Of a stretch of 6,987 bases of DNA, positions 5,670 to 6,987 are shown piece after piece. The notes beneath the pieces are model-generated. The model did no database searches. It was not told the origin of the DNA and saw only the letters and a list, made by a program, of their open reading frames with translations. This stretch comes from Candidatus Njordarchaeota archaeon (GTDB taxonomy: Archaea; Thermoproteota; JANJXX01; Panguiarchaeales; Panguiarchaeaceae), in contig JAGSHR010000100.1 in NCBI GenBank assembly GCA_029855985.1, positions 1-6,987 on the forward strand, in the 5' to 3' direction. Numbering within the stretch: the first letter of the stretch is position 1; the number at the start of each line of letters is the position of its first letter. The position numbers were made by a program, and so were the translations under genes.

Positions 5670-6845
5670 ATGAATAGAACAATTCTACTCGCCCTAGGCG
5701 TAATAATCGTAATCGCCGCCGCCGGAGTATATGTTGCATTCTACTACCAACCAACAACGGCAGCAAAAGGAAAAATCGCAGTAGTATACGATGTAGGAGG
5801 AAGAGGAGACCTAAGCTTCAACGATATGGCTTACATGGGAGCAAGCAAAGCAGCAAAAGACTTTAACCTAGAACTAGAGGAAGTCCAAAGCGAACGGTCA
5901 GAAGACTACTTACCAAACCTAAGACAACTAGCTGAAACAGGAGAATACGATATAATCATAGCAGTAGGATTCCTAATGACAGAAGCAGTAAACCAAACAG
6001 CAAGAGAATATCCCAACCAAAAATTCGCGATAATCGACGGGTACATACCAGACCTACCAAACGTCATGTCAATTCTATTCAGGGAACATGAAGGAAGCGC
6101 GCTAGTCGGAGCGCTAGCCGCAATGGTAGCAGACTACTACAACTACACAGCAGTAGGAAACGTACTTGGAATAGAAATCCCAGTACTCTGGAAATTCGAA
6201 ATAGGATTCAAATTCGGGGTACACTGGGCAATCAACGAAACAGGAGCAAACATAACAAGGATATACTGGCAGTACACCGGGTCATTCACAGATCCCGCTC
6301 TAGGTAAAACAGCAGCACAGGCGATGTTAGAAGGCGGAGCGGGAGTAATTTATCAAGCAGCTGGAGCGGTCGGTCTCGGAGTCTTTGATAAAGTTGAAGA
6401 GTGGGCAACAGCCCAGGGCAGAGACATGGGTCCACCATTTGCAATAGGTGTTGATGCAGATCAAGACTGGATTAAACCTGGTTTTATATTAGCTAGCATG
6501 ATGAAAAGAGTCGATGTTGGAGTTTACGAAGCAGTAAAGAGGGTAGTTGAAGGAACATTTGAAGGGGGAGTATTAGAACTCGGTTTAACAGAGGGAGGTA
6601 TAAGCGTCAGTACACTAGATGATTTATCAACATTCATTGATGTTGCTATTGAGAGTGGTAGACAACTAAATAAAACAGAGATAATACAGAAAGTTACTCA
6701 AATGAGGGAATCTATACCTGACTGGATATGGAACAAAGTAGATGACTTTGCTAATGCAATCAAGAATGGCACTGTGAAAGTTCCATTACCGTTAACTCAA
6801 GAAGACGTTGAACAACTAAGGAATAAATATAATCTAGGCGATTAA
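5670..6845 (+). CDS. BMP-family (PnrA-like) substrate-binding protein of the ABC importer
   Basis: A 391-residue extracytoplasmic binding protein that delivers its ligand, probably a nucleoside, to the permease pair encoded divergently. Residues 5-24 form one hydrophobic segment after Arg3. There is no lipobox cysteine (no Cys near it), so it is probably held by an uncleaved N-terminal helix rather than as a lipoprotein. The BMP domain starts at about 34. VYDVGGRGDLSFND (39-52) contains the Phe-Asn pair (50-51) that contacts the base in Treponema PnrA, and IGVDADQDW (259-267) with ASMMK (275-279) matches the ribose-contacting Asp and Lys region. A C-terminal extension of ~45 residues ends the protein. 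ATG 5670 suits the promoter and the hydrophobic start. Codon choice changes sharply part-way: T-ending codons are 14 of the first 200 but 56 of the last 191 (hand count). A poly-T terminator follows. Confidence 0.94.
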   Translation: MNRTILLALGVIIVIAAAGVYVAFYYQPTTAAKGKIAVVYDVGGRGDLSFNDMAYMGASKAAKDFNLELEEVQSERSEDYLPNLRQLAETGEYDIIIAVGFLMTEAVNQTAREYPNQKFAIIDGYIPDLPNVMSILFREHEGSALVGALAAMVADYYNYTAVGNVLGIEIPVLWKFEIGFKFGVHWAINETGANITRIYWQYTGSFTDPALGKTAAQAMLEGGAGVIYQAAGAVGLGVFDKVEEWATAQGRDMGPPFAIGVDADQDWIKPGFILASMMKRVDVGVYEAVKRVVEGTFEGGVLELGLTEGGISVSTLDDLSTFIDVAIESGRQLNKTEIIQKVTQMRESIPDWIWNKVDDFANAIKNGTVKVPLPLTQEDVEQLRNKYNLGD

Positions 6846-6851
6846 GATTAA

Positions 6852-6893
6852 TTTTTAATATTTTTTATTTTACTTTTCTCTCTTTTTCTTTTT
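6852..6893 (+). terminator. Poly-T terminator of the binding-protein gene
   Basis: Starting seven bases after the TAA, this stretch carries successive T runs of 5, 6, 4, 4, 5 and 5 bases separated by a few A or C. This is the classical archaeal terminator. A weak stem ATTAA-ttt-TTAAT (6847-6859) sits at its start but is probably not needed. Confidence 0.75.
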
Positions 6894-6987
6894 AAGTACA
6901 TATAACTGGGATGTTATCCAGAGCTAACAACAATTAATATAAGAAATATTTATAGTATTATTTTGACAATTATTTTATATTGAGCTC
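6894..6987. other. AT-rich noncoding right end
   Basis: No coding sequence is seen. There is a small bulged hairpin, CTGG(g)AT-gtt-ATCCAG, at 6906-6921, and a TATA-like ATTTATAG at 6947-6954 that could belong to a gene beyond the right edge. Neither can be assigned with confidence. Confidence 0.3.

Noticed and set aside
6982..6987. Window ends exactly on GAGCTC (a SacI site)
   Set aside because: It could reflect a cloning junction but a six-base site is expected by chance. Nothing else suggests vector or chimera.
1..6987. CRISPR arrays, insertion sequences, tRNA or rRNA genes
   Set aside because: No regularly spaced repeats, transposase motifs, terminal repeats, or recognisable tRNA T-loop (GTTCRA) and anticodon-arm structure were seen on either strand.

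Overview
The window looks like AT-rich archaeal chromosome, most likely from a thermophilic Thermoproteota-type organism. The evidence is BRE/TATA-style promoter elements, poly-T transcript ends, heavy use of AGA/AGG and ATA codons, first genes without a clear Shine-Dalgarno sequence next to downstream operon genes with very strong ones, and protein families common in anaerobic hyperthermophilic archaea. The species cannot be determined from the sequence alone.

Left block (1-1503): the 3' half of a major facilitator superfamily (MFS) transporter gene runs in from beyond the left edge on the + strand. It converges, with only 10 bases between stop codons, on a complete - strand gene for a LigB-like (class III extradiol dioxygenase / MEMO superfamily) protein. 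Bases 1504-1775 are noncoding and hold that gene's promoter, small inverted repeats, and the end of the next operon.

Right block (1776-6845): a complete BMP-family ABC importer (PnrA/Nup/Rns type; family substrates are nucleosides, with purine nucleosides the best-characterised case). A tightly packed - strand operon encodes a twin-domain ATPase (5407-3845), a first permease (3848-2700, ATGA overlap with the ATPase) and a second permease (2696-1776, 3-base gap). The membrane-anchored substrate-binding protein is on the + strand (5670-6845), transcribed divergently from a shared 262-base intergenic region. Together they form an importer: the binding protein captures the ligand outside the cell, the two different permeases form the channel, and the ATPase supplies both nucleotide-binding domains. 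Bases 6846-6987 hold a strong poly-T terminator and AT-rich noncoding sequence.

No CRISPR array, insertion sequence, tRNA or rRNA was seen, and I found no convincing undescribed multi-gene system. The points most worth a second look are an abrupt codon-usage step inside the binding-protein gene, a strand-linked third-position bias across the convergent pair at the left, and repeat and palindrome elements at the binding-protein promoter that could be an operator.
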